From positions 2,016,001-2,080,000 of the forward strand of contig NZ_CP064942.1 of assembly GCF_015679265.1 (NCBI RefSeq): a stretch of DNA of 64,000 bases, given 5' to 3'. The translations under genes were made by a program, and so were the position numbers. The notes under the pieces were generated by a model that saw nothing but the letters and a program-made list of their open reading frames with translations, had not been told where the DNA came from and made no database searches. Below are positions 26,452 to 35,002 of this stretch, in pieces. Every line of letters begins with the position of its first letter. The stretch's first letter is position 1. This DNA comes from Pontivivens ytuae. GTDB taxonomy: Bacteria; Pseudomonadota; Alphaproteobacteria; Rhodobacterales; Rhodobacteraceae.

Positions 26452-26651
26452 CAGGTGGCCGCCTCTGCTTGATCGAGGCCGATCTCGCGCTTCAGGAAGG
26501 CCGTAAGCCCGACATTCGCGAACTCCGACGTGCTGACGGACACCACTTCCCAGCCTTGGCTTCCGCGTAGGTTCAAATCCTCCTGCATCTCGATGAGGCT
26601 GGTTTTGCGATCCATTGGGAAGGTCGCGATCTGATACTCAAAGCGTTTCAT
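26451..26651 (-). CDS. DUF4177 small protein
   Basis: This 66-residue protein has the DUF4177 pattern MKRFEYQIATFPMD and LNLRGSQGWEVVSVS. These small soluble proteins have no established function. The gene overlaps virB11 by 4 bp at its start and touches the next gene at its stop, so it is co-translated within the T4SS operon. Confidence 0.75.
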   Translation of the reverse strand: MKRFEYQIATFPMDRKTSLIEMQEDLNLRGSQGWEVVSVSTSEFANVGLTAFLKREIGLDQAEAAT

Positions 26652-27637
26652 GCGGCGGCCTCCGTCGTCAGTTCGGTTCCCGGCAGATAGAACTCGGTGA
26701 TCCCGCGCTTGCCGCTCTCCCGGCCCGCCTGGATGATCACGTCGATTGAGCTTTCGATGTAAGTGACCATGTCCTGGTAGGTCATCGGGATCTCCGTCTT
26801 GAGGGCGGCGATGGCGAGGCGCTGGACCGCGAGTTGCGGCGTTTCGGCGTGGAGCGTCGTCATCGAGCCGCCATGGCCGGTGTTGATCGCTTCGAGGAAG
26901 GTCATCGCTTCCTTGCCGCGGACCTCGCCGAGAATGATCCGATCTGGGCGCATGCGGAGCGTGGCTGTCAGGAGCACATTGGCTGATTGGAACTCCATGT
27001 CCCGATTGGCAATCAAGGTTACCGCGTTCGGTTGCGTTGGCAGAAGCTCCGCCGCCTCTTCGATCGTGACGATGCGTTCGTCATCCGCGACATAGGAGAG
27101 GATTTTCCGGGCGGCGACGGTTTTGCCGGTCGAGGTGCCGCCCGAGACGATCATGTTCAGCTTATTCTCAACGCAGAAGCGGATGGCGGTGTAGATATCG
27201 CCCGCTGCAACAACCTCGCGCAACGCCCGGTTCTTATCCTGGCGGAGGGATTCCAGTTTGCGCTCTTCGCCATAGAGGTACTGCAGTTCAATCTCATCAA
27301 GCGGGAGACTGGAGAAGAACCGCAGCGAGATCGACATGCCATTACTGACCGCAGGCGGCGTGATGACCTGGGCGCGGATCGGACGTTGGCGGTAGGTGAT
27401 CGAGACCGAGACGATGGGTTTGTCCTTGCTGAGCGTCGTGTTCGCTCCCGAGGCAATCTGATTGCCGAGATCACGAAGTTCGGTCGCGCTGAGTGTCTGA
27501 CCGAGTCTGCGCATGAAGTGATCCCCCTGGAATTCACCCCAACAAGAGCCATCGGGATTGATACAGATCTCGATCACATCGTCCCGGGCGGCATCGGCCA
27601 GCTTGTCGAGAGAGGCTTGGAGATAGCTCAGCGTCAT
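26648..27637 (-). CDS. virB11: T4SS ATPase VirB11
   Basis: This 329-residue hexameric secretion ATPase has Walker A GGTSTGKT near residues 169-176, the Asp box and Walker B region (RPDRIILGEVRGKEAMTFLEA) and the His box GHGGSMTTLHAET. It powers pilus assembly and substrate transfer at the inner membrane. It starts 2 bp after the virB10 stop. The protein looks complete, but with VirB4 truncated and VirB8-B10 lost it can no longer serve a working secretion channel from this locus alone. Confidence 0.92.
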   Translation of the reverse strand: MTLSYLQASLDKLADAARDDVIEICINPDGSCWGEFQGDHFMRRLGQTLSATELRDLGNQIASGANTTLSKDKPIVSVSITYRQRPIRAQVITPPAVSNGMSISLRFFSSLPLDEIELQYLYGEERKLESLRQDKNRALREVVAAGDIYTAIRFCVENKLNMIVSGGTSTGKTVAARKILSYVADDERIVTIEEAAELLPTQPNAVTLIANRDMEFQSANVLLTATLRMRPDRIILGEVRGKEAMTFLEAINTGHGGSMTTLHAETPQLAVQRLAIAALKTEIPMTYQDMVTYIESSIDVIIQAGRESGKRGITEFYLPGTELTTEAAA

Positions 27638-27639
27638 GC

Positions 27640-27879
27640 TCAGAAGATCTCCAAATCGCGGTCGACCATCACGGTGACGCGCGCGCCCTGATCGACATAG
27701 ATGACGGGACCGATGGAGAGGTACTCGCCGATCACGCTGTCAGTGGCGTCGGCCAGATCGTCGCCGACATCCTCGAGAACGTCCGCCGCCGTTTCGTCTT
27801 CGACTTCGCCGGCTGCAACAGACGGTGCGGCAGAGATGATGGAGATGAGCGCGGCTGAGCCGAAGCGTTCATCAAAGCG
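27640..27879 (-). pseudogene. virB10: C-terminal fragment of VirB10
   Basis: The last 79 residues of VirB10 run from the IS junction to the stop. RFGSAALISIISAAPS corresponds to the antenna and outer-membrane region, and GPVIYVDQGARVTVMVDRDL is the terminal strand typical of VirB10/TrbI. The N-terminal membrane anchor and most of the beta-barrel domain were lost at IS copy 3. Confidence 0.82.
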
Positions 27880-27934
27880 TGTCCTTCCCCCCTAGAACTG
27901 GGCCATTACATTGGCCGCGAGAGGGGGATTGGGC

Positions 27935-28222
27935 ATGGCGAGGAAGCGACATTCAGACGAAGACATCTTGAAGCTGCTGCGTGAGATCGAGCTGAAGCTG
28001 ACGGCGGGCGATGACGTGGCCACTGCATGCCGCGGCGTCGGGATCAGCGACGCGACATACTACAACTGGCGGAAACGGTTTGGCGGGATGGGCCGGTCGC
28101 AGCTGTCGGAGATGAAGAGTTTGGAGAAAGAGAACGCCCGACTGAAGAAGATCGTCGCCGAGCTCGAACTGGACAAGCTCATACTCAAGGAAAGCCTGAA
28201 CCACCTAAAGCCCAGGGCCTGA
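27935..28222 (+). CDS. IS3-family transposase OrfA (copy 3)
   Basis: Intact 95-residue OrfA, the same protein as in the other copies, with HTH and coiled-coil C-terminus. It is oriented opposite to the virB genes, so its transcription would oppose that of the remaining operon. Confidence 0.9.
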   Translation: MARKRHSDEDILKLLREIELKLTAGDDVATACRGVGISDATYYNWRKRFGGMGRSQLSEMKSLEKENARLKKIVAELELDKLILKESLNHLKPRA

Positions 28223-29076
28223 CCACAGAGGAGCTTCGTCAGGCCGTCCTTCACACACGCCAGAAGCTTGCCACGTCTGAGCGGCGGACCTGCCGGGTGA
28301 TTGGCCTGGCGCGGAGCTCCCTGCAATATCAGCCAACACAGAGAGACGATGATGCGCTACGGTTGGCTCTGATCCGGTTGGCGAAGCAGTACGGGCGATA
28401 TGGCTACCGCAAGATCACGGAGCTGCTTCACATGGAAGGCTGGCGGGTCAATCACAAGAAGGTCGAGCGGCTCTGGCGTGAGGAAGGATTGCAGCTTCCG
28501 CAGCGGCACAAAAAGCGCAAGCGGCTCTACCACAAGGGCAGCTCGATCATCCGGCTTCGGCCCACGCACCCGAACCATGTTTGGGCAATAGACTTCGTGC
28601 ATGACAAGCTCAGCAATGGGCGCAGTTACAAGATGCTGACGGTTCTCGACGAGTTCACGCGGCAGGCCTTGGCTGTTGTGGTCCGCACCAAGATGGGTGC
28701 CGACGAAGTTCTCGAAGCACTCTATCCGCTCCTGCTGCGCCACGGTTCCCCGGAGTATATCCGGTCCGATAACGGACCCGAGTTCGCAGCAGAGGCGATG
28801 CAGGGCTGGCTTCGGCGTGTTGGGATCAAGCCCATCCGCATCTACCCAGGATCACCCTGGGAGAACGGATACAACGAGCGCTTCAATGGGACATTACGGC
28901 GAGAGGTTCTCAATGCGGAGTGGTTCACGACGACCAAGCAAGCTCAGATCGTCATCAATCACTGGCTCAGGCAGTACAATCACACCTGCCCGCATCAGGC
29001 ACTCAACATGCGCCCACCCGTTCCTGAAACAATATTAGAGAAACCCCTGATCAGTGGCCCAGACACAGGGGGCTAG
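28027..29076 (+). CDS. IS3-family transposase OrfB (copy 3)
   Basis: An intact integrase-core frame in the -1 phase of orfA with all DDE residues. It differs from copies 1 and 2 by an Arg-to-Cys change near the C-terminus (HTCPHQ), outside the catalytic residues, so it is probably still functional. Confidence 0.87.
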   Translation: MPRRRDQRRDILQLAETVWRDGPVAAVGDEEFGERERPTEEDRRRARTGQAHTQGKPEPPKAQGLTTEELRQAVLHTRQKLATSERRTCRVIGLARSSLQYQPTQRDDDALRLALIRLAKQYGRYGYRKITELLHMEGWRVNHKKVERLWREEGLQLPQRHKKRKRLYHKGSSIIRLRPTHPNHVWAIDFVHDKLSNGRSYKMLTVLDEFTRQALAVVVRTKMGADEVLEALYPLLLRHGSPEYIRSDNGPEFAAEAMQGWLRRVGIKPIRIYPGSPWENGYNERFNGTLRREVLNAEWFTTTKQAQIVINHWLRQYNHTCPHQALNMRPPVPETILEKPLISGPDTGG

Positions 29077-29079
29077 ACA

Positions 29080-31204
29080 GGATATTCGGGAGTAGGATTT
29101 GGGTTGGGACCGCCTCGACAATGGTTTTGCCGGTTCGCGTTCGTTCCAGCTGGCTGGCATACTGGGTCACCATGACCGCGACCGTGTTTTGCTTTCGGGC
29201 TGTCACGAGCCAGTTCGAGAGCCGCTCTGCGAAGTATGCGTTGTCGAGCGCCTTCCAGGCCTCGTCGATGACAATGATGGTCGGACGCCGGTCTTCGATC
29301 TCCCGCTCGATGCGGCGGAAGAGATAGGACAGCACGGCCATGCGCTCCTTCTCACTCTCGCTGTCGAGAATGCCGGTCAGATCGAACCCGACCACATCGC
29401 CTTCAAGCGAGAAGGTGTCTTCCAGGCTCTGGCCGAAAATCCAGCCGTAGCGGCCGTTTTCGGTCCATTCGAGCAGGCGCAGGTGCAGATCGCCGTCATC
29501 ATCCGTCGAAACAAACAGCGATGCGAAATCTTTCCAGTTCCGCAGCTGCGGATTGGCGGCACCCGCGTTCTGACGAACGACCTCCTGAATGCGGTTTGTT
29601 TGGGCCGGCGTCAGCGGTTTGTCCGCGCGGTAGAGCAGGGAGGCTAGCCAGTCTGAGAGCCACGCGGTACCGCGGTTGTCGATCTCCGTCCAAAGCGGGT
29701 TGAGACCCGTGGGTTGTCCGGCCTTGATGGACGCGTAGCGCCCACCATTCGCGCGCACAGCCATCTCCATGCCGAGGCGGTAGTCGAAGACAAAAATGCG
29801 CGCCCCACAGCGCCGCGCCTGGGTCATCAGGAAGGCTGAGAGGACCGACTTGCCCGAGCCGGGGCGACCGAGGATCAACGTGTGCCCGCTGGTCGGTTCT
29901 TTCTCAGGCGCGCCCTGCTCGTGGTAGGAGAAGCGGTATGCACTCTGCTCCGGCGTCGGAAAGAGCGTGATCTCCTCGCCCCAGGGCAGTTGGTGCTTCT
30001 CTTTTCCGAGCTGTGTCCGGTGCAGTGCCGCGAAATCCGCAAAGTTGCGGTTGGTGATCGCGCTGGCGCGGACGCGCTTTGGCTGATTGCCCGGATGCTG
30101 GCTGAAGTAATGGGTCTTCGCCGCCATCCGCTCGCCGATCATCTTTACGCCCTCGGCTGCGGCGTCGTTCACGATCTCCGCGCCGAGGGTCTGAAGCTCG
30201 TCAAGACTGTCACAGAAGACAGTGACCACCATGTGGTGCTCGCCAAAGCTTTGCCGCTTCGCCTCGAGATCGTCGTGAGCGATGTCGAGCGCTTCCAGCA
30301 GCGAAAGCGCCGCGTCCTGCGAGGCCTGCATTTGCCGTTTCTGGCGTTTGATCCGCCCGGCCATCAGGTTTGAATTGATCGGCGTGAAGGAGTGGGTGAC
30401 GATCATGTCGACCGGCAGGTTCAGCATGTCGAACATCGTGCAGGTCGTGCCTTCGGCGTATTCGCCGATGGTGAAGCTCTTGCCGTAGCGATGCCCGACG
30501 ACCCCTTCGGACAGTTCGAAGTGTTCGTCGAAAAAGGTCACACGGGTATTGGCGACATTCGCGGCTAGGAACCCGTAGCGATTGGCCGGGTAGAGGGGCA
30601 TCTCCTGGCCCGTGTTCAAAGCCCCGAGAAAACCGATAAGCTCCCCGGAGGATGCATCGAGCACCCTTGGTTTGAGGTCCGCGAGACCCGAGGTGAAGAC
30701 GCCAACCGCCTCCTTTAGGCGGCGCACGCGTTTGGCAGTCTCTTCTTTGAAGCGCTCCGGCGCGCTGCGGCCCATGAACCCAAGAAAACTCTTTGGCGGC
30801 GGTCGATGGAGGATGGTGAGCGTCAGGGTCTTGTCCCGGAGACCCGCGCTCCCAAGCTTCTCGCGCCAGGTCGCATCGACCGCCGCCGCGAAACCATCAC
30901 CTTCGACGGGGAGGAGGTCCGGAGTGATGGCTTTGGACACTTTGTGGACGTAGTAGCTGAACTCCGGCCCGAGCTGCGCGACGATCCGCGCAAAGAGCGC
31001 GGTGACCTTGTCGAGATAAGCATCGTCGGTCGTGTAGCTATTCACGCCGCTCAGACGGATACATTGGAAGAGCTCATTGACCCGCGTGCGCACCGTCTGA
31101 TCGTCGACGAGGCTGACATAGGGCAGCATGTGCGCGAGGCGTTTTTCGCGGGCGTACCAGTCCGGCATCAGCGTGCGTTCGTCGATGGTCTCGTCACGGG
31201 GCAT
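29080..31204 (-). pseudogene. virB4: T4SS ATPase VirB4, 3'-truncated by IS
   Basis: 708 codons are retained. The N-terminal CagE/VirB4 domain is followed by Walker A GRPGSGKS (near residue 440), the Walker B stretch PTIIVIDEAWKAL and the glutamine-switch region VMVTQYASQLERT. About 80 C-terminal residues are missing; the reading frame now ends inside the IS after a few foreign residues. VirB4 energises pilus biogenesis and docks VirB10. The loss of its C-terminal domain together with VirB10 makes activity unlikely. Its start overlaps virB3 by 11 bp. Confidence 0.88.
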
Positions 31205-31472
31205 AGCTGTCGCCTCCGTGAATTTGGCGGTTCCGCGTGGGCGGCGTTTCCTGCAGCGCTGTCATAATCACATCGATGAACCGCGGGTCCCAATCGGCGG
31301 CTTTCCACAGCAGCGGATACATGATGGCGGCGATGCCGAGTACGAGAAGGTGCTGAATCCAGACGAAGAGCAGAACTGAGCCAAAGAGCCAGACCATGGC
31401 ATACATGATCGGCAGGCCCAGAAGCTTCGGCGGGCGGACAAGGCCCAGGAAGAGGGGAGACCGTTCTGCCAC
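31194..31472 (-). CDS. virB3: T4SS protein VirB3
   Basis: This 92-residue inner-membrane protein has a hydrophobic hairpin (MYAMVWLFGSVLLFVW and LLVLGIAAIMYPLLW) after the typical SPLFLGLVRPPKLLG start. It works with VirB4 at the base of the channel, matching its overlap with the virB4 start. It is separated from virB2 by 12 bp. Confidence 0.87.
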   Translation of the reverse strand: MAERSPLFLGLVRPPKLLGLPIMYAMVWLFGSVLLFVWIQHLLVLGIAAIMYPLLWKAADWDPRFIDVIMTALQETPPTRNRQIHGGDSYAP

Positions 31473-31484
31473 GCCCGCCTCCGC

Positions 31485-31775
31485 TCACCCGCCAAACACG
31501 GCTGCGACGATCGTCGGGGCTGCTGCCACGCCCGCGATGCTGACGAGCACCCATAGCGCCTGTCGCAGATCGATGATGTTGAAGAACCAACTCAGGAAGA
31601 CACCAAGGACGGCGAGAGTGGCGATGACTACGCCAAGCGGGCCTGTGAGCGCGTCGACAATGCCCTGCAGGAGGTTCTGGATTGGGGAGAGGTCGATGCT
31701 CTGCGCGAGCGCCGGTTCGGCGATGAGCAAAAGGACTGACGAAATGGCCAAAAGAAAATGTGTCTGCGGCTTCAT
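31485..31775 (-). CDS. virB2: T4SS pilin VirB2/TrbC
   Basis: This 96-residue pilin precursor has signal peptide MKPQTHFLLAISSVLLLIAE ending ALA before QS, then two hydrophobic helices (VVIATLAVLGVFLSWFF and ALWVLVSIAGVAAAPTI). It is the major conjugative pilus subunit. Its start overlaps the end of virB1. Confidence 0.87.
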   Translation of the reverse strand: MKPQTHFLLAISSVLLLIAEPALAQSIDLSPIQNLLQGIVDALTGPLGVVIATLAVLGVFLSWFFNIIDLRQALWVLVSIAGVAAAPTIVAAVFGG

Positions 31776-32461
31776 GGGGTCGCTCCTTCCAGCCGGTTGA
31801 ATACGGTCAGCACGCGGCTGACATGATTTTGAGTCTCGCGATAAGGGGGAATGCCGTCGTGTTCACGGACCGCCTCCGGACCGGCGTTGTAGGCTGCGAG
31901 CGCGAGCCGCACGTCGCCGAACTCGGCGAGCATCATCGCGAGGTAACGGGCAGAGCCATCGAGATTCTCACGCCAGTCGTGCGGATCGACGGCAAGCATG
32001 CGCGCGGTGTCTGGCATGAGTTGTCCGAGACCGATCGCGCCGGCATGGGAGACCGCATCAATGCGGTAGGCACTCTCGATCTCGATATTGGCACGGAAGA
32101 GATTGAGCCAGTCCGTCACGGTAATATCGGCCGTGCGCAGTCCACGGTGACCCGCATATCGGAGAGCGATCTCTTCCATGCCGTTCAGAATGTCTGGATG
32201 CGGGACCACGCGCTGCGGCACGACAACAGCCGCCAGAACCTCTTCTTCGCTGCTTGGCTGCCCAAAAAGCGGCATCTCAGCGGCACCAGAGCTTTGTCCA
32301 ACACCATCATTGTAGTTTCGGGCGAAGTCAGATTGAGACCGCGACGGGGAGAGGGAGCCGTCGCCCTCCATCACCAGCACCATCTGTGCAGAAGCTAGGC
32401 CAGGCAACAGAAGTGCCGCGAGTGCGGCGCTAGTCCTGCAGAGACGCCAACTCGTCGTCAG
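31772..32461 (-). CDS. virB1: T4SS lytic transglycosylase VirB1
   Basis: About 229 residues. The SLT domain is clear: ANIEIESAYRIDAVSHAGA with the catalytic Glu, then GLGQLMPDTARML, and AYNAGPEAV near the end. It opens the peptidoglycan for T4SS assembly. The frame has no ATG, GTG or TTG immediately before the signal peptide. A CTG at 32461 would give TTSWRLCRTSAALAALLLPG as a signal peptide, and the frame stays open to 32761. The start overlaps the upstream gene, so coupled initiation at the rare CTG is my best guess. Confidence 0.78.
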   Translation of the reverse strand: MTTSWRLCRTSAALAALLLPGLASAQMVLVMEGDGSLSPSRSQSDFARNYNDGVGQSSGAAEMPLFGQPSSEEEVLAAVVVPQRVVPHPDILNGMEEIALRYAGHRGLRTADITVTDWLNLFRANIEIESAYRIDAVSHAGAIGLGQLMPDTARMLAVDPHDWRENLDGSARYLAMMLAEFGDVRLALAAYNAGPEAVREHDGIPPYRETQNHVSRVLTVFNRLEGATP

Positions 32462-32807
32462 AGAGCTTGAGGACGGTCCGCTTGTCGGCCTGGAGAGGAA
32501 TGTCTGCGTGGGAGAAGCCGATACCTTGCAGGAAGGAGATGACACCGGTGACGGTGCGGATTTCGCGGATCTTGATGTCGTTCCGGGACGTGCGCGTTCT
32601 TGCGGTGACGAGGAGCTTCTCCAGCCCTTCGTCACTGACAGCGCGGACGATCCACATGCCGTGCCAGTTGGGGCCTTTCTTGTAGGCCTCTTCCTTACAT
32701 ACAACCTCGACGCGATAGCCGCTCGCAACGAGGTCGCGGAATCTGGGTTCCGTGACCACATTCGGTGCTTCTTTTTCTAGGTCCGTCACCTTGGTCTCGT
32801 TCTCCAA
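32430..32807 (-). CDS. Conserved hypothetical protein upstream of virB1
   Basis: This 125-residue soluble protein has KKGPNWHGMWIVRAVSDEG, then LLVTARTRTSRNDIKIREI and a C-terminal HADIPLQADKRTV. Similar small proteins precede virB1 in T4SS operons of related plasmids; that comes from memory and was not searched. It is the first gene of the - strand operon, and its promoter would lie in 32808-32928. Function unknown. Confidence 0.62.
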   Translation of the reverse strand: MENETKVTDLEKEAPNVVTEPRFRDLVASGYRVEVVCKEEAYKKGPNWHGMWIVRAVSDEGLEKLLVTARTRTSRNDIKIREIRTVTGVISFLQGIGFSHADIPLQADKRTVLKLSDDELASLQD

Positions 32808-32928
32808 TAAGGCGAATGACCAGGCATCAGGAGTTGATACCTAGACATACGATGCTATACAAATGGCCGCAAGCTATATCTTTGATGCTGCGGCTGTATG
32901 ACGGTCACGCACTCATTAGGCATGGCGC

Positions 32929-33249
32929 ATGGATTCTATCAAGGGGATAAGGGGTTTGCTCAACCGGCGGTCGCATTGGTTCAGGGCAGGGGCGGGTATA
33001 GTATTGGCCGGTGCTTTTGCTGGCATGGCCGCGTCTGGCACGTGCCTTGCGCCGCCCAGGCCGTTTGTTCCAAGCGACCCCGAAGCCGCACGCGAATATG
33101 CCGATTTCATCCGGCAAGACTTCGATCTCTATATTCGCGATATCCAGAGTTACTTCCTCTGCTTGGAGGCGGAGCGTGCTCGTGCCTTTGAGGAGGCGCG
33201 TGAAGTGTCCGAGGAATACGGAAGGTTCTTGGCGGTCACTGGCGACTGA
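32929..33249 (+). CDS. Small exported protein of unknown function
   Basis: This 106-residue protein has a signal-like N-terminus (HWFRAGAGIVLAGAFAGMA, with TCLAPPRPF after it) and a helical mature part (AREYADFIRQDFDLYIRDI, CLEAERARAFEEAREV). It is divergent to the virB operon and probably belongs to the plasmid transfer region. A single Cys lies at the possible lipobox, but the preceding residues are not typical. Family not recognised. Confidence 0.55.
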   Translation: MDSIKGIRGLLNRRSHWFRAGAGIVLAGAFAGMAASGTCLAPPRPFVPSDPEAAREYADFIRQDFDLYIRDIQSYFLCLEAERARAFEEAREVSEEYGRFLAVTGD

Positions 33250-33386
33250 GGCTTCGACCACTCCGTTGGTTGCGCTTTGCCTGGACGTTGAACTCAATTC
33301 ATTGAGCCAAGCCGCGTGGCTCAGCGATATGCAACACATCCGACGATACTCCCATTTTGGGGTTAATCCTATATCGGGAGCAGCTG

Positions 33387-33411
33387 GTCCTGTCGAGAGG
33401 ATGGACAGGAC
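33387..33411. promoter_or_regulatory. Inverted repeat at the XRE regulator start
   Basis: A perfect 8-bp inverted repeat GTCCTGTC with GACAGGAC, 9-bp spacer, ends 2 bp before the TTG start of the following helix-turn-helix gene. It is a likely autoregulatory operator that also overlaps the ribosome-binding region. Confidence 0.55.
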
Positions 33412-33413
33412 AA

Positions 33414-33665
33414 TTGGCGGGGACCCTTCATACAGAAGCTTATCGAGCGGCCGTGCGGTTCTTAGGTGAGCTTCGCGCGCGTGAGGGGCTTTCGCAGGCT
33501 GACCTTGCGAAGCGTTTGTCGAAGCCGCCATCGTTTGTAGGCAAGTACGAAACCTACGAGCGGAGGCTCGATGTAATCGAGTTTTTGGTAGTGCTGAGAA
33601 CGCTGAAATCGAGCTTCAGCGGATTTGAAGAAGCAACAGCCATCAAGCTTCCAGAGGCTCTCTAG
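33414..33665 (+). CDS. XRE-family helix-turn-helix regulator
   Basis: 83 residues from the TTG at 33414. An AGGA lies just upstream and a perfect inverted repeat overlaps the leader. The HTH reads RAREGLSQADLAKRLSKPPS then FVGKYETYERRLDVIEFL, a standard Cro/C1-type domain with little else. It probably controls itself and perhaps nearby genes. The frame is open upstream to 33357, but the upstream start gives no domain. Confidence 0.72.
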   Translation: MAGTLHTEAYRAAVRFLGELRAREGLSQADLAKRLSKPPSFVGKYETYERRLDVIEFLVVLRTLKSSFSGFEEATAIKLPEAL

Positions 33666-33775
33666 AACTCACCAATCTAGTATTCGTAATTCGGTGGTGG
33701 TTTGGGTGGACGTGCGCGCTCTCCCGGTCAAGATGAGTCTTGGGAGGCTTGTTTGAGATTAGTTCCTTGCGTTAA

Positions 33776-34999
33776 TCAAACGACTATCAGCGAAAGATTG
33801 GGCGCCTGCCAGTCTATGATTTTCTGCGCTTCGATTGCATACCCCTCCGACCAATTGGTATCGGACCCTATAATCAGTCCGCACCATTCGGTTCCGGACG
33901 ACCCGGCTGTAAGTAGCCAAGCCCCAGAATCTCCGGGCAGTGGGCCTCTGACAACGGCACGAGAGATCGACGGATTCAAGATTGGGCTAAGCTTTGGCTT
34001 GAATACAATTGTGTCCTCGAAACAGAAGTAATTCGTTCCTGAGTGAAATTTTTGAACTACAGAGAGAGCTTTCGTCGCAGAGGCTATGGAAGAACTGCTT
34101 GCAGTTGAGGCGCCATTATATTGCAAGGAGACCAGTGGATGTGGAACGCTAGTTATGCCGCTAGCCGCATTCAAACAGGGGGCTGCGGAGTTCACGTCCA
34201 CCAGAGCAACATCCAACTCATTTGTGTGTCCCGGTGCACAGATGACACCCGGCGGGCTAGCAGACGGCTCAACGGAATCGATAACGTTAAATCGATTTCC
34301 CGAGTTGTCAGCAAGGATAGAGCCTTTTCGCCCTGCCACGTGCCCACAAGTTACACCAAATAAATTCCCGCTCATTCCATCTTGCAAAAAACCACCAATG
34401 GTTCCTCGCCCACCGCCGCCGCCACTGACACTATCGCCCTCCGAAAGCCTGAGTTGGGGGATGCCAACCTCTCGAAATCTAATGTTGAGCCTTAATTCGG
34501 ATGCCAAAGAGTACATGTTTGCGATCTCATCTTGAAACTCTTTTGACGCTCCAAGAGCGAGGTTCAAATCAAATTGGACGGCATCGATCTCTTCTTCTTT
34601 GCGTAGTCTTGCGCGATCATAGTAGTCATCAAAAAATCTCGATTGCCAGTAATAGCGGAATCTCGCATCAAGAAACTCCGGCAGTCTATCAAGCACCGGA
34701 GCATTGAATGTAAACATGGCACTTGCGAGATCATCCAAGTCGGGCATTAGGCGGAAATCGGAAGAGTGGCCGGGAAAGGACATCATTGTCAGATTCGAGA
34801 AAATGGACAACAATCGCCGATCATCTTCATAGTCCCGCAAAAGCCTATTCAAAATGTCAGAAACTGGACTGTCGTGACCTATCCAGAATATTGGATCGAT
34901 CCGTGCGTTAATTCCGTGCCAAGATTTGAAACTCGAGATTTGCTCCCAGAATTGATAGATGCGCCTGTCTTCCTCTAATCTTCGACGTAGAATTTCCAT
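33776..34999 (-). CDS. Trypsin-like serine protease with helical N-terminal domain
   Basis: This 407-residue protein has about 190 N-terminal residues that are helical and charged (EILRRRLEEDRRIYQFWEQI, with ARLRKEEEIDAVQ later) and no signal peptide. A Gly-rich linker (SGGGGGRG) leads into a chymotrypsin-fold protease: GVTCGHVAG with the catalytic His, NELDVALVDV with the Asp, and LPGDSGAWLL with the Ser. Intracellular trypsin-like proteases with extra domains occur in defence loci. It follows the small membrane protein gene by 3 bp on the same strand, so the two probably work together. The AT-richer composition suggests separate acquisition. Target unknown. Confidence 0.75.
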   Translation of the reverse strand: MEILRRRLEEDRRIYQFWEQISSFKSWHGINARIDPIFWIGHDSPVSDILNRLLRDYEDDRRLLSIFSNLTMMSFPGHSSDFRLMPDLDDLASAMFTFNAPVLDRLPEFLDARFRYYWQSRFFDDYYDRARLRKEEEIDAVQFDLNLALGASKEFQDEIANMYSLASELRLNIRFREVGIPQLRLSEGDSVSGGGGGRGTIGGFLQDGMSGNLFGVTCGHVAGRKGSILADNSGNRFNVIDSVEPSASPPGVICAPGHTNELDVALVDVNSAAPCLNAASGITSVPHPLVSLQYNGASTASSSSIASATKALSVVQKFHSGTNYFCFEDTIVFKPKLSPILNPSISRAVVRGPLPGDSGAWLLTAGSSGTEWCGLIIGSDTNWSEGYAIEAQKIIDWQAPNLSLIVV

Positions 35000-35002
35000 C
35001 AG

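Larger units (their letters stand above)
27880..29079 (+). mobile_element. IS3-family (IS407-like) element, copy 3
   Basis: A 1200-bp complete copy lying inside the virB operon with opposite orientation to the operon. The flanks are AGCG and GGAT, with no target duplication. On one side is the 3' part of virB10 and on the other the truncated virB4, so the genes once between them are deleted. It shares the HTCPHQ variant (two base changes at 28987 and 28989) with copy 5. Confidence 0.93.
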
